Below are positions 7,949 through 15,948 of a stretch of 25,966 bases of DNA, piece after piece (positions within the stretch are counted from its first letter, which is position 1; every line of letters begins with the position of its first letter). A program made the translations under genes and the position numbers. Origin of the DNA: JBIKVP01 sp044356745 (lineage in GTDB: Bacteria; Pseudomonadota; Alphaproteobacteria; Rhizobiales; Beijerinckiaceae); contig JBIKVP010000024.1 in the NCBI GenBank assembly GCA_044356745.1, positions 1-25,966 of the forward strand. The letters are read 5' to 3'. The notes below the pieces were generated by a model. The model saw nothing but the letters and a program-made list of their open reading frames with translations. It did no database searches and had not been told where the DNA came from.

Positions 7949-8463
7949 TAAGACATAGAGTCCTGAACCCGATGCAAGAAGTCAAGCACTGCGCGCCGTA
8001 TTTGGGTTGGATCACCCAAAACATGTTGCAGAGGATCTTTAAGGGCAAAATATAATCTTTTATGTTGTAAGCGTGCAAGTCTCTCAACCAATGAGGCTCC
8101 GTCGACTGTTGTGTGCAAATGTCGCAATCGGCGATCTATCCGCCCCGTACTTTGTATGATGTAGCCTCGTGTTACCAAATCAGAGAGAACACGATTTAAA
8201 CTCTGTTTTGTAATTTGCAGCAAAGTCAGCAATTCGGCAACGGTTATCTCAGGTTTTCGATGCACGAAGTGAAGCGCTCGATGGTGTGCGCGACCTAAGC
8301 CAAGCGCGGCAAGATGTTGATCGGGTTCACGAATAAAATCGCGGTATGCAAAAAACATCGCTTCAATGAGAGAGTAATCAATGTCAGTTCCTAGCCCTGA
8401 TTCTTGCGGCAAATCATGCACAATTTGATATTCAGAATCGCGATGTGGGATAGATTTAGACAT
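7948..8463 (-). CDS. petP: MarR-family transcriptional regulator, PetP-like
   Basis: 171 residues. The winged helix-turn-helix is at about 70-120: recognition helix ITKQSLNRVLSDLVTRG (84-100) and a basic wing GRIDRRLRHLHTT (107-119). Flanking helices would make the dimer interface. It is the first gene of a tightly packed petP-petR-kinase operon and is divergent from ilvE. The gap to ilvE holds a perfect inverted repeat (8528-8554) of the size MarR dimers bind, plus a near half-site at 8481-8490, so it probably regulates its own operon and perhaps ilvE. The ATG at 8463 has only a weak GAGAG some 13 bases upstream. Ligand unknown. Confidence 0.87.
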   Translation of the reverse strand: MSKSIPHRDSEYQIVHDLPQESGLGTDIDYSLIEAMFFAYRDFIREPDQHLAALGLGRAHHRALHFVHRKPEITVAELLTLLQITKQSLNRVLSDLVTRGYIIQSTGRIDRRLRHLHTTVDGASLVERLARLQHKRLYFALKDPLQHVLGDPTQIRRAVLDFLHRVQDSMS

Positions 8464-8480
8464 AACACGTACTAACTCTC

Positions 8481-8490
8481 AATTATGACA
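8481..8490 (-). promoter_or_regulatory. Candidate extra half-site for the PetP-like regulator
   Basis: On the minus strand this reads TGTCATAATT and matches nine of ten bases of one arm of the inverted repeat at 8528-8554. It lies between that repeat and the petP start. A second, weaker binding position for the MarR protein is plausible, but a 9/10 match in AT-rich DNA can be chance. Confidence 0.35.
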
Positions 8491-8527
8491 TTTCGTTACA
8501 CTTTAAACTATGACGCGAAACATTCAT

Positions 8528-8554
8528 AATTATGTCAGCATTGTTGACATAATT
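8528..8554. promoter_or_regulatory. Perfect inverted repeat, likely MarR-type operator
   Basis: AATTATGTCA (8528-8537) and TGACATAATT (8545-8554) are exact reverse complements separated by seven bases. The site is in the divergent petP/ilvE gap. A TTGACA (8544-8549) that could be a -35 box toward ilvE overlaps the right arm, although the -10 region after it is weak. Dimeric MarR regulators typically bind repeats of this size and commonly control divergent neighbours. The repeat is directly visible; the binding protein is inferred. Confidence 0.6.
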
Positions 8555-8649
8555 CAAGCAATCCATTACCAACGTATAACTTAAATCGTTAATGATACCG
8601 TGCAATAGTGTTTCAACTCGGCATCAATAAAGACACAATGGAGAGTACG

Positions 8650-9525
8650 ATGTCAGTTATTCCATTTGACATGCGCGATGGCTTAATCTGGTTTGATGGT
8701 CAACTCGTGCCATGGAAAGATGCAAAGATTCATGTGCTCACTCATGGATTGCACTACGGCTCATGTGTATTTGAGGGCGAACGCGCTTACGAAGGTCATA
8801 TTTTCAAGTCACGTGAGCACTCTGAGCGTTTGATCAAATCAGGTGAATACCTCGACATGGATGTTCCGTGGACAGTTGAGCAAATCGATGCTGCCAAAGA
8901 GTTGGTATTGCGCGGCAATAAACTCACAAATGCGTATATTCGTGCGTTTGCATGGCGTGGCTCTGAAATGATGGGGGTTTCTGCACAAAATAATACTATT
9001 CATCTCGCTATTGCCACATGGGAATGGCCTAGTTATTTCGATCCGGAACAGCGTCTTAAAGGTATCCGCATTGATATGGCAGAGTACCGCCGACCTGATC
9101 CTGCGACAGCACCATGTCGTTCAAAAGCCGCTGGTCTTTATATGATTTGCACAATTTCAAAACACAAAGCGGAGCGCAAGGGCTATTCTGATGCGTTGAT
9201 GCTGGATTGGCAGGGACGCGTGGCAGAATGCACTGGTGCGAATGTTTTTTTCATTAGAGATGGCGTCATTCATACTCCACTTGCAGATTGTTTTCTTGAT
9301 GGAATCACCCGACGCACCGTGATTGATCTTGCGAAAAAACGCGGTTTTGAAGTTGTTGAACGGCGCATTATGCCTGAAGAACTCGAAGGGTTTGTTGAAT
9401 GTTTCATTACAGGCACAGCTGCTGAAGTGACTCCTGTATCAGAAATCGGACCTTACAATTTCGTTGTTGGAAATATGACAAAAACTTTGATGGAAGATTA
9501 CATGCAGCTTGTTAAAAGCGCATAA
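8650..9525 (+). CDS. ilvE: Branched-chain amino-acid aminotransferase
   Basis: A PLP-dependent class IV aminotransferase for the last step of leucine, isoleucine and valine synthesis in the cytoplasm, using glutamate as amino donor. The frame is open from GTG 8608, but ATG 8650 has GGAGAG at 8640-8645 and gives the usual N-terminus and 291 residues. The PLP lysine is Lys159 in RSKAAGLY, the same number as in E. coli. The later stretches ECTGANVFF and GITRRTVIDLA are typical of the family. It is divergent from petP, and the shared gap contains a likely operator. No terminator is obvious after the stop. Confidence 0.94.
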   Translation: MSVIPFDMRDGLIWFDGQLVPWKDAKIHVLTHGLHYGSCVFEGERAYEGHIFKSREHSERLIKSGEYLDMDVPWTVEQIDAAKELVLRGNKLTNAYIRAFAWRGSEMMGVSAQNNTIHLAIATWEWPSYFDPEQRLKGIRIDMAEYRRPDPATAPCRSKAAGLYMICTISKHKAERKGYSDALMLDWQGRVAECTGANVFFIRDGVIHTPLADCFLDGITRRTVIDLAKKRGFEVVERRIMPEELEGFVECFITGTAAEVTPVSEIGPYNFVVGNMTKTLMEDYMQLVKSA

Positions 9526-9551
9526 TATCAAGATCGTGCTCATAACATGGA

Positions 9552-9580
9552 TTGACATCGCCACATCGCTTCGCCATAGA
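9552..9580 (+). promoter_or_regulatory. Probable promoter for rpmH-rnpA
   Basis: TTGACA at 9552-9557 is followed after 17 bases by CATAGA at 9575-9580. The -35 is perfect and the -10 is weak, as is common in alphaproteobacteria. It stands about 75 bases ahead of the rpmH start in the gap after ilvE. Confidence 0.45.
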
Positions 9581-9654
9581 AGCGTATGAAGTTTTAAAAC
9601 GCTTTTCTGGTGCGCTTGATGCTGCTCAAAAAAGCTGTTGAAGGAGTTTGGAAC

Positions 9655-9789
9655 GTGAAACGTACATATCAACCCAGTAAACTAGTTCGCAAACGTCGTC
9701 ACGGCTTTCGTGCACGCATGGCAACTGTTGGCGGCCGTAAAGTGATTGCTGCGCGGCGTTCACGTGCTCGCAAGCGTTTGTCTGCTTAA
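9655..9789 (+). CDS. rpmH: Ribosomal protein L34
   Basis: 44 residues, the normal length. The protein starts MKRTYQPSKLVRKRRHGF and ends in RARKRLSA, so it is Arg/Lys-rich throughout, as expected of this 50S subunit protein that packs against 23S rRNA. The start is GTG at 9655 with AAGGAG at 9641-9646, eight bases upstream. It is followed 23 bases later by rnpA, the pairing seen in most bacteria. Confidence 0.97.
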   Translation: MKRTYQPSKLVRKRRHGFRARMATVGGRKVIAARRSRARKRLSA

Positions 9790-9812
9790 GATAAACTTAA
9801 AGTCAAAGATCC

Positions 9813-10187
9813 GTGTCTTCGCCGATCTGGCTTAAAAAGCGTCATGAATTTTTAAAAGTGCAAAATGGGCGGAAGTTACATTCGCCCTATTTTCTTTTCT
9901 GCGTATTTATACGTTCTACTGAAACCACTAATCATATAACAGGCTTGCGATTCGGTCTTACAATTACGAAAAAACAAGGCAATGCTGTTGAGCGCAATCG
10001 CATAAGACGACGTTTAAAAGCTGTTGTACAAGACTTTATAAAATCTCATAATTCACCTGCCATACCGCTTGATATAGTTATGATTGCTAAACGCGGTGTG
10101 TTGAGCGCGGACTTTGAGCGCTTAAAAGCTGACTTCATTTTGAATTGGAAGCGTGTCGTGAAACATGAACACACTTCACCACTTTAG
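9813..10187 (+). CDS. rnpA: Ribonuclease P protein component
   Basis: 124 residues. RnpA is the basic protein subunit that helps the RNase P RNA cut 5' leaders from tRNA precursors. The conserved RNR motif is RNRIRRRLK (61-69), preceded by the family's LRFGLTITKKQGNAVE. The start is GTG at 9813 with little ribosome-binding sequence before it, so coupling to rpmH is likely. Downstream, many bacteria have yidD before yidC. Here only 118 bases follow and I see no yidD frame. Confidence 0.93.
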   Translation: MSSPIWLKKRHEFLKVQNGRKLHSPYFLFCVFIRSTETTNHITGLRFGLTITKKQGNAVERNRIRRRLKAVVQDFIKSHNSPAIPLDIVMIAKRGVLSADFERLKADFILNWKRVVKHEHTSPL

Positions 10188-10305
10188 AACTGCGCTCTTT
10201 TCTGTCTAAAAATAGCCTTCCAGCTTGACCTCAAGCGCTTTTCAGGTGACACCGTGCCTAATAACACTCAGCAACACTTTGATATCAGATTAAGAATATT
10301 CACCG

Positions 10306-12120
10306 ATGAAAAACGATAGCCAAAATTTTATCCTCGCAATATTGCTTTCCATTCTTGTCATGGTGGGTTGGCACTATTTTTACGCAGGCCCTCAAATTGA
10401 GGAAGCGCGTCGTAAAGCAGAGCAAAATCAAGCTGTTTTACAAAACGGTAACAGCAATATTCCTCAAGCCCCTAATACCGCTCCACGTGTCAATGGCACG
10501 GTGGCAACACCAAATACACCTTCAATCAATGTTTTATTGCCACGTGAAGAGATACTCAAACAATCACCTCGCATCGTGATTGATACACCTAAGCTTTCTG
10601 GCTCAATTATGCTTCAAGGCGGTCGCATAGATGATTTATCGTTGAAAAGTTACCGTGAAACGGTTGACCCTAAAAGTGCTAATATTCAACTTTTGTCACC
10701 TTCTGGCTCTGCGAACGCTTTTTATGCAGAATTTGGCTGGATTGCAGGGCAAGGCGCACCAGTTGCTCTTCCGAATAACGCAACGGTTTGGAATACTGAT
10801 CAAACGCGATTGACCCCAGAAACACCTGTCACATTATCACATGACAATGGACAAGGCATTGTTTTTAAAAGAAAAATTAGCATTGATAGCAATGCAATGT
10901 TCACAATTACACATACGGTAGAAAAAACAGGTGGTGAGCCTGTTACACTTTATCCGTATGGCCTCGTATCACGGCACGGTAAACCACCGACAGAAGGATT
11001 TTTCATTCTGCATGAAGGTTTAATTGGTGTGATGGGTGAAGAAGGGCTTCAAGAATTCACTTATGATAATATTGCCAAAGAACCCAATCTATCATCAACG
11101 GTGAAAGGCAAATCATGGAAAGATGTCAATGGTGGTTTTGTAGGCATAACAGATAAATATTGGGCGGCGGCACTTATACCAGATCAATCACTTCCTTATG
11201 AAGCGCGTTTTTCAACTGCTGCAGGTTCACCTGTGACTTATCAAACAGATGTATTATCTGCACCGCTTACTCTTACAGCAGGTATACCGCTCACTTACAC
11301 GCAACGCTTATTTGCAGGTGCAAAAGAGGTTGCCACCATTGAACAGTATGAGAAATCTTTCAATATCAAACGTTTTGATCTTTTAATCGATTGGGGCTGG
11401 TTCTACTTCATCACGCGTCCGCTTTTTAAAGCGCTTGACTGGTTCAATCACCTTACAGGCAATTTTGGTTTAGCGATTTTAATCGTAACAGTTTTGATTA
11501 AATTAGTATTTTTCCCACTTGCAAACAAATCTTATGCTTCAATGGCGAAGATGAAAGCCGTTCAACCACAAATGGTGGTGATCCGTGAGCGTTATGCAGA
11601 TGATCGTATGAAGCAGCAACAGGAATTGATGGAGCTTTATCGACGCGAGAAAATCAATCCACTTGCGGGATGCTGGCCTGTTCTCATTCAAATCCCTGTA
11701 TTCTTTGCGCTTTACAAGGTTCTGTTTGTGACAATTGAGATGCGTCACGCTCCATTTTATGGGTGGATCAGAGATCTTGCAGCGCCTGATCCAACATCAA
11801 TTTTTAATCTGTTTGGCTTGCTCCCGTTTTCAACACCTGCGTTTTTAACTGTTGGAATATGGCCTATTTTGATGGGGATCACGATGTTTGTTCAAATGAA
11901 AATGAACCCTGAGCCTACTGATCCTATTCAGAAAACCATGTTCACATGGATGCCGCTCCTCTTCACATTTATGCTTGCGGCATTTCCAGCAGGCCTTGTT
12001 ATCTACTGGACGTGGAATAACCTGCTTTCAATTCTGCAACAGGGCTATATTATGAAACAGCAAGGCACGAGAATCGAGTTATGGGATAATATTAAAGGCA
12101 TGTTTGTGAAAAAGGCGTGA
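10306..12120 (+). CDS. yidC: Membrane protein insertase YidC
   Basis: 604 residues. YidC inserts inner-membrane proteins alone or with SecYEG. An N-terminal membrane helix (about 8-25, FILAILLSILVMVGWHYFY) is followed by a Pro/Asn-rich linker and a large periplasmic domain (about 60-370). The conserved insertase core runs from about 375 to 590 and includes FGLAILIVTVLIKLVFFPLA near 387, CWPVLIQIPVFFALYKVLF near 456, and the last helices near 548-580. The C-terminus is short and basic. It lies in the usual rpmH-rnpA-yidC order. ligA begins 16 bases later, so yidC and ligA probably share a transcript. The ribosome-binding site before ATG 10306 is poor. Confidence 0.96.
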   Translation: MKNDSQNFILAILLSILVMVGWHYFYAGPQIEEARRKAEQNQAVLQNGNSNIPQAPNTAPRVNGTVATPNTPSINVLLPREEILKQSPRIVIDTPKLSGSIMLQGGRIDDLSLKSYRETVDPKSANIQLLSPSGSANAFYAEFGWIAGQGAPVALPNNATVWNTDQTRLTPETPVTLSHDNGQGIVFKRKISIDSNAMFTITHTVEKTGGEPVTLYPYGLVSRHGKPPTEGFFILHEGLIGVMGEEGLQEFTYDNIAKEPNLSSTVKGKSWKDVNGGFVGITDKYWAAALIPDQSLPYEARFSTAAGSPVTYQTDVLSAPLTLTAGIPLTYTQRLFAGAKEVATIEQYEKSFNIKRFDLLIDWGWFYFITRPLFKALDWFNHLTGNFGLAILIVTVLIKLVFFPLANKSYASMAKMKAVQPQMVVIRERYADDRMKQQQELMELYRREKINPLAGCWPVLIQIPVFFALYKVLFVTIEMRHAPFYGWIRDLAAPDPTSIFNLFGLLPFSTPAFLTVGIWPILMGITMFVQMKMNPEPTDPIQKTMFTWMPLLFTFMLAAFPAGLVIYWTWNNLLSILQQGYIMKQQGTRIELWDNIKGMFVKKA

Positions 12121-12136
12121 CAAAAGGACAAGGATA

Positions 12137-14251
12137 ATGACACCATCATCCTTTACCTTGTTACAATTATTCGAGGATGCAAAACGCGAACATACTGATT
12201 TGCACAAGCAGATCGTTGCACATGATCTGTCGTACTATCAGCATGATGCGCCCACTGTCTCTGATGCAGCTTATGATGCCCTTCGACAGCGCTATGAAGC
12301 ATTAGAAAAAGCATTTCCTGAACTTAAAACACCAAACAGTTTATCGCAAAAAGTCGGTACTAGACCAGCAGAGGGTTTTGCAAAAATAAGACATGGCGTA
12401 CCGATGCTCTCATTGAGCAATGCGTTTTCACGTGAAGATGTAACGGAATTTATCAAACGTATTCAGCGCTTTCTAGGTTTAGATAGCGCACAAGCATTAC
12501 ATTTTACTGCTGAACCAAAAATTGATGGTCTTTCACTTAACCTGCGTTATGAAAAAGGTATTTTGATTCAAGCCGCAACACGGGGCGATGGTGAGGTAGG
12601 GGAAGATGTTACAGCTAATGCACACACGGTTTATGAGATTCCTCAGACGCTAAAAGGCAATCATATCCCTGACGTGTGTGAAGTGCGCGGCGAAATTTAT
12701 ATGACTCATCTGGATTTTGCCTCACTTAATGTGCGTCAAAAAGAGAGTGGAAAAGCAACGTTTGCGAACCCACGCAATGGCGCGGCAGGATCATTAAGAC
12801 AACTTGATGCATCAATTACTGCAACACGTCCCTTAAAGTTTTTTGCTTATGCACTCGGTGAAATAAAGCCTGTAAAGCATCCATTTTTCACGCCCCCGAC
12901 ACAAAGCACATTGATCAATACATTGAAGAATTGGGGTTTTGTAACAAATCCCCTTACAAAACTTTGTGCACATGTTGATGATCTAATAACGCATTATCAG
13001 CACCTTGAAAATCAGCGTGCACAATTGGGTTATGACATTGACGGGGTTGTTTACAAACTGAATGACCTTCTTTTACAGGAGCGCTTGGGGTTTGTGGGGC
13101 GTGCACCGCGCTGGGCAATCGCGCATAAATTCCCCGCTCAACAAGCAACGACGACGCTTCAGGCCATTGAAATTAGTGTAGGGCGCACAGGCGCTCTAAC
13201 GCCTCAGGCTAAGCTTACGCCCGTCACGGTTGGTGGTGTCGTGGTTTCAAGTGCGACACTTCACAATGCTGATGAAATTCAGCGTCTTGATGTGCGCGTT
13301 GGTGATACGGTGGTGATTCAACGTGCGGGAGATGTTATTCCGCAAATTGTCGCAGTCGTAACAGACAAGCGACCTAGATCTGCTGAGCCTTATGTTTTTC
13401 CCCATGTTTGTCCGTGTCCCCTTCAATCTGATGTAGTGCGTGAGGTAAGCGCTGGAGGCGTTGAAGGTGTGGTGCGCCGTTGTACAGGGGAATTAGCCTG
13501 CCCGTTCCAACGCGTTGAACACCTCAAGCATTTTGTCTCACGCAAAGCTTTTGATATCGATGGCTTGGGGGAAAAACAGATTGAACTCTTTTTTGAAAAA
13601 GAATGGGTGCGTGAGCCCGCCGATATTTTTACGCTTGAGCAACGTAATCAAGGTTTGATTCGGCTTGAAAATCTGGATGGCTTTGGTGCTTTGTCCGTGC
13701 GTAATCTTTTTACAGCTATCGAATCGCGCCGCACAATCTCACTTGAACGCTTCATTTTCGCGCTTGGTATTCGCCATGTAGGGGAAACAACAGGGCGGCT
13801 TCTCGCCCGTCATTATGGCTCGTGGGAAGCTTTTGAAGCGACATGCGATGCAATTGCTAATAGCGATGACTCAGCACGTGCGCAGATGCTCACTATTGAT
13901 CAGATTGGTGAAACGGTAATTGATAGTCTTAATAATTATTTCAGTGAGCCACACAACCGTGCTGTTTTACAGCGTCTGTGTGAACAGGTGCAAATTCAAG
14001 AAGCACAAAAGCCGCTCTCAAAGACGCCTGTATCAGGAAAAACCGTTGTATTCACAGGCTCTTTGCAAAAGATGAGCCGAGATGAAGCAAAAGCCATGGC
14101 AGAGCGACTAGGAGCAAAAGTCGCAGGATCTGTTTCCGCTAAAACCGATTATGTCATTGCAGGAGAGGCTGCTGGCTCTAAACTGACAAAGGCGCGAGAT
14201 TTGGGTGTCACTATCTTGACTGAAGATGAATGGTTAGAATTGGTGAAATAA
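12137..14251 (+). CDS. ligA: NAD-dependent DNA ligase LigA
   Basis: 704 residues, close to the usual 670-720. LigA seals nicks in replication and repair using NAD. The adenylated lysine is Lys128 in the KIDG motif. The zinc-finger cysteines are Cys425, Cys427, Cys449 and Cys455; the first pair is spaced CPC rather than the CxxC of E. coli, which I recall from other alphaproteobacterial ligases. A helix-hairpin-helix region follows and a BRCT domain ends the protein (about 625-704, beginning SGKTVVFTGSLQKMS). ATG 12137 has AAGGAT about four bases upstream, and yidC ends 16 bases before. It converges on recN with five bases between the stops. Confidence 0.97.
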   Translation: MTPSSFTLLQLFEDAKREHTDLHKQIVAHDLSYYQHDAPTVSDAAYDALRQRYEALEKAFPELKTPNSLSQKVGTRPAEGFAKIRHGVPMLSLSNAFSREDVTEFIKRIQRFLGLDSAQALHFTAEPKIDGLSLNLRYEKGILIQAATRGDGEVGEDVTANAHTVYEIPQTLKGNHIPDVCEVRGEIYMTHLDFASLNVRQKESGKATFANPRNGAAGSLRQLDASITATRPLKFFAYALGEIKPVKHPFFTPPTQSTLINTLKNWGFVTNPLTKLCAHVDDLITHYQHLENQRAQLGYDIDGVVYKLNDLLLQERLGFVGRAPRWAIAHKFPAQQATTTLQAIEISVGRTGALTPQAKLTPVTVGGVVVSSATLHNADEIQRLDVRVGDTVVIQRAGDVIPQIVAVVTDKRPRSAEPYVFPHVCPCPLQSDVVREVSAGGVEGVVRRCTGELACPFQRVEHLKHFVSRKAFDIDGLGEKQIELFFEKEWVREPADIFTLEQRNQGLIRLENLDGFGALSVRNLFTAIESRRTISLERFIFALGIRHVGETTGRLLARHYGSWEAFEATCDAIANSDDSARAQMLTIDQIGETVIDSLNNYFSEPHNRAVLQRLCEQVQIQEAQKPLSKTPVSGKTVVFTGSLQKMSRDEAKAMAERLGAKVAGSVSAKTDYVIAGEAAGSKLTKARDLGVTILTEDEWLELVK

Positions 14252-14256
14252 TTCTC

Positions 14257-15927
14257 TCACCGCACACCTTGAAGCAAGTGATCTGCAGCGGCACGAGCGG
14301 CATCTGAAATGCGCTCTCCTGCTAACATGCGCGCAATTTCTTCACGGCGCTGTGCATGTTCAAGTGCGCGCACCGATGTCACAATGCGCTCTGAATCAGC
14401 GTGCATATCTTTGCGGATGAGAAAATGCGTATTCGCTTGTGCCGCAACTTGCGGCGCGTGGGTGACGCATAAAACCTGAACTTTTGAAGCCAACCGCGCC
14501 AGACGTTGACCAATTGCATCAGCAACCGCTCCACCAACACCTGTATCAATTTCATCAAAAATCAGCGTAGGCGCCGATGCTTTGTCTGCAAGTACAACTT
14601 TTAAAGCGAGAAGAAAGCGTGATAGCTCGCCCCCTGAAGCGACCTTCATCATTGGTCCTGCACGCGTTCCCAGATTAGTTTGAACATGGAACTCAACGCG
14701 ATCAAAGCCCGTATCGTCACGCGAAGCCTCATCACGCGTTAGAGATGTCATAAAACGGGCGCGTTCGAGTTTAAGGGGCGGCAATTCATTATTTACTGCT
14801 ACATCAAGATGCGTAGCAATGGCTTTGCGTGCTTCACTCAAACGATCTGCTTGGTGGATATAATTTTGCTCTAAGTCAGCAACGTGCTTTTGTAATACTG
14901 TCAATGTTGTTTCATCATGAGAAAGGGCTGATAACTGCTCCTGATAGCGCTCGACAAGCGCGGCGAGTTCATCAGCAGAAACATTAAATTTACGAGCCGC
15001 ATCGCGTAACGCAAAGAGGCGCTCTTCAACCTCCTCAAGCTCGTATGGATTAAACTGCGCATCTTGCAACACACTCTCAAGCGTATGGCGCGCTTCATCA
15101 ATAGCGATGAGCACCGTATCGAGCGCTTTAACGGATGGATCTACGAGTTGTGAGGCTTGCTCTTGCCGCCGTGCCAAACGCCGTATCGCGGCTGTGATAA
15201 AAGGTGTGGGAGAAGATTGTCCAGCAATGGAATTATAGGCATCTTGTAATTCTGTGACGACTTTTTGCGCTTGCTGCATGACTTGACGACGTTCTGTCAG
15301 TTGCAGTTCTTCCCCCTGTTGTGGACATAATTTTGTCAGCTCTTCAACCGCGTGAGTGAGAAAATCTTGTTCGCGTCTGCCTTCTTCCAGTTTTGCTTGA
15401 TGTTGAGCAAGAGCCTTTTGTGCGGCTTTTAAATCGCGGGAGGTCTCTTGAAGTGCTTTCACATCACCATCAAGTCCACCAAATGCATCAAGAATAGCGC
15501 GATGTGTTCCTGTTTCCATCAAAGCGCGATCATCATGCTGGCCGTGAATTTCGACCAGTAAGGCTCCAACGGCTTTGAGCATCTGCACACTTACAGACTG
15601 ATCATTGATGAGCGCTTTGGTGCGACCATCCGCCATCTGAATACGGCGTAAAATTAGATCACCTTCAATCGATATATCCGCATCTTTTACAAATTGAGCT
15701 GCGGGATGATCAAGCGAAAGATCAAATACGGCTGTCACCTGCCCTTGTGTCTGCCCATGACGCACAAGCGAACCATCCCCGCGCCCACCAAGTGCTAATG
15801 CGAACGCATCAAGCAAAATGGATTTTCCTGCACCTGTTTCGCCTGTTAGAACGCTTAAACCTGTTGCACATGGCAAATCCAACTGATCAATCAGCACAAT
15901 ATCGCGGATTGTCAGACGGGTGAGCAT
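14257..15927 (-). CDS. recN: DNA repair protein RecN
   Basis: 556 residues, the family's normal size. RecN is an SMC-like cytosolic ATPase that acts in double-strand break repair. The Walker A motif GETGAGKS is at 29-36 near the N-terminus. The middle (about 150-390) is charged and helical, fitting the coiled coil. The C-terminal half has the ABC signature region ASGGELSRFLLALK and Walker B LIFDEIDTGVGG. ATG 15927 has GGAGAG upstream. It is the third gene after gatC and gatA, 21 bases after the gatA stop, so it is likely cotranscribed with them. I saw no SOS box directly before it, but did not test that systematically. Confidence 0.95.
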   Translation of the reverse strand: MLTRLTIRDIVLIDQLDLPCATGLSVLTGETGAGKSILLDAFALALGGRGDGSLVRHGQTQGQVTAVFDLSLDHPAAQFVKDADISIEGDLILRRIQMADGRTKALINDQSVSVQMLKAVGALLVEIHGQHDDRALMETGTHRAILDAFGGLDGDVKALQETSRDLKAAQKALAQHQAKLEEGRREQDFLTHAVEELTKLCPQQGEELQLTERRQVMQQAQKVVTELQDAYNSIAGQSSPTPFITAAIRRLARRQEQASQLVDPSVKALDTVLIAIDEARHTLESVLQDAQFNPYELEEVEERLFALRDAARKFNVSADELAALVERYQEQLSALSHDETTLTVLQKHVADLEQNYIHQADRLSEARKAIATHLDVAVNNELPPLKLERARFMTSLTRDEASRDDTGFDRVEFHVQTNLGTRAGPMMKVASGGELSRFLLALKVVLADKASAPTLIFDEIDTGVGGAVADAIGQRLARLASKVQVLCVTHAPQVAAQANTHFLIRKDMHADSERIVTSVRALEHAQRREEIARMLAGERISDAARAAADHLLQGVR

Positions 15928-15948
15928 GAGGCTCTCTCCGTATTCAAC

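Noticed and set aside
8544..8580. TTGACA with TATAAC as an ilvE promoter
   Set aside because: The two boxes are 25 bases apart, too far for one sigma-70 promoter; only the -35-like match is retained as part of the operator note.
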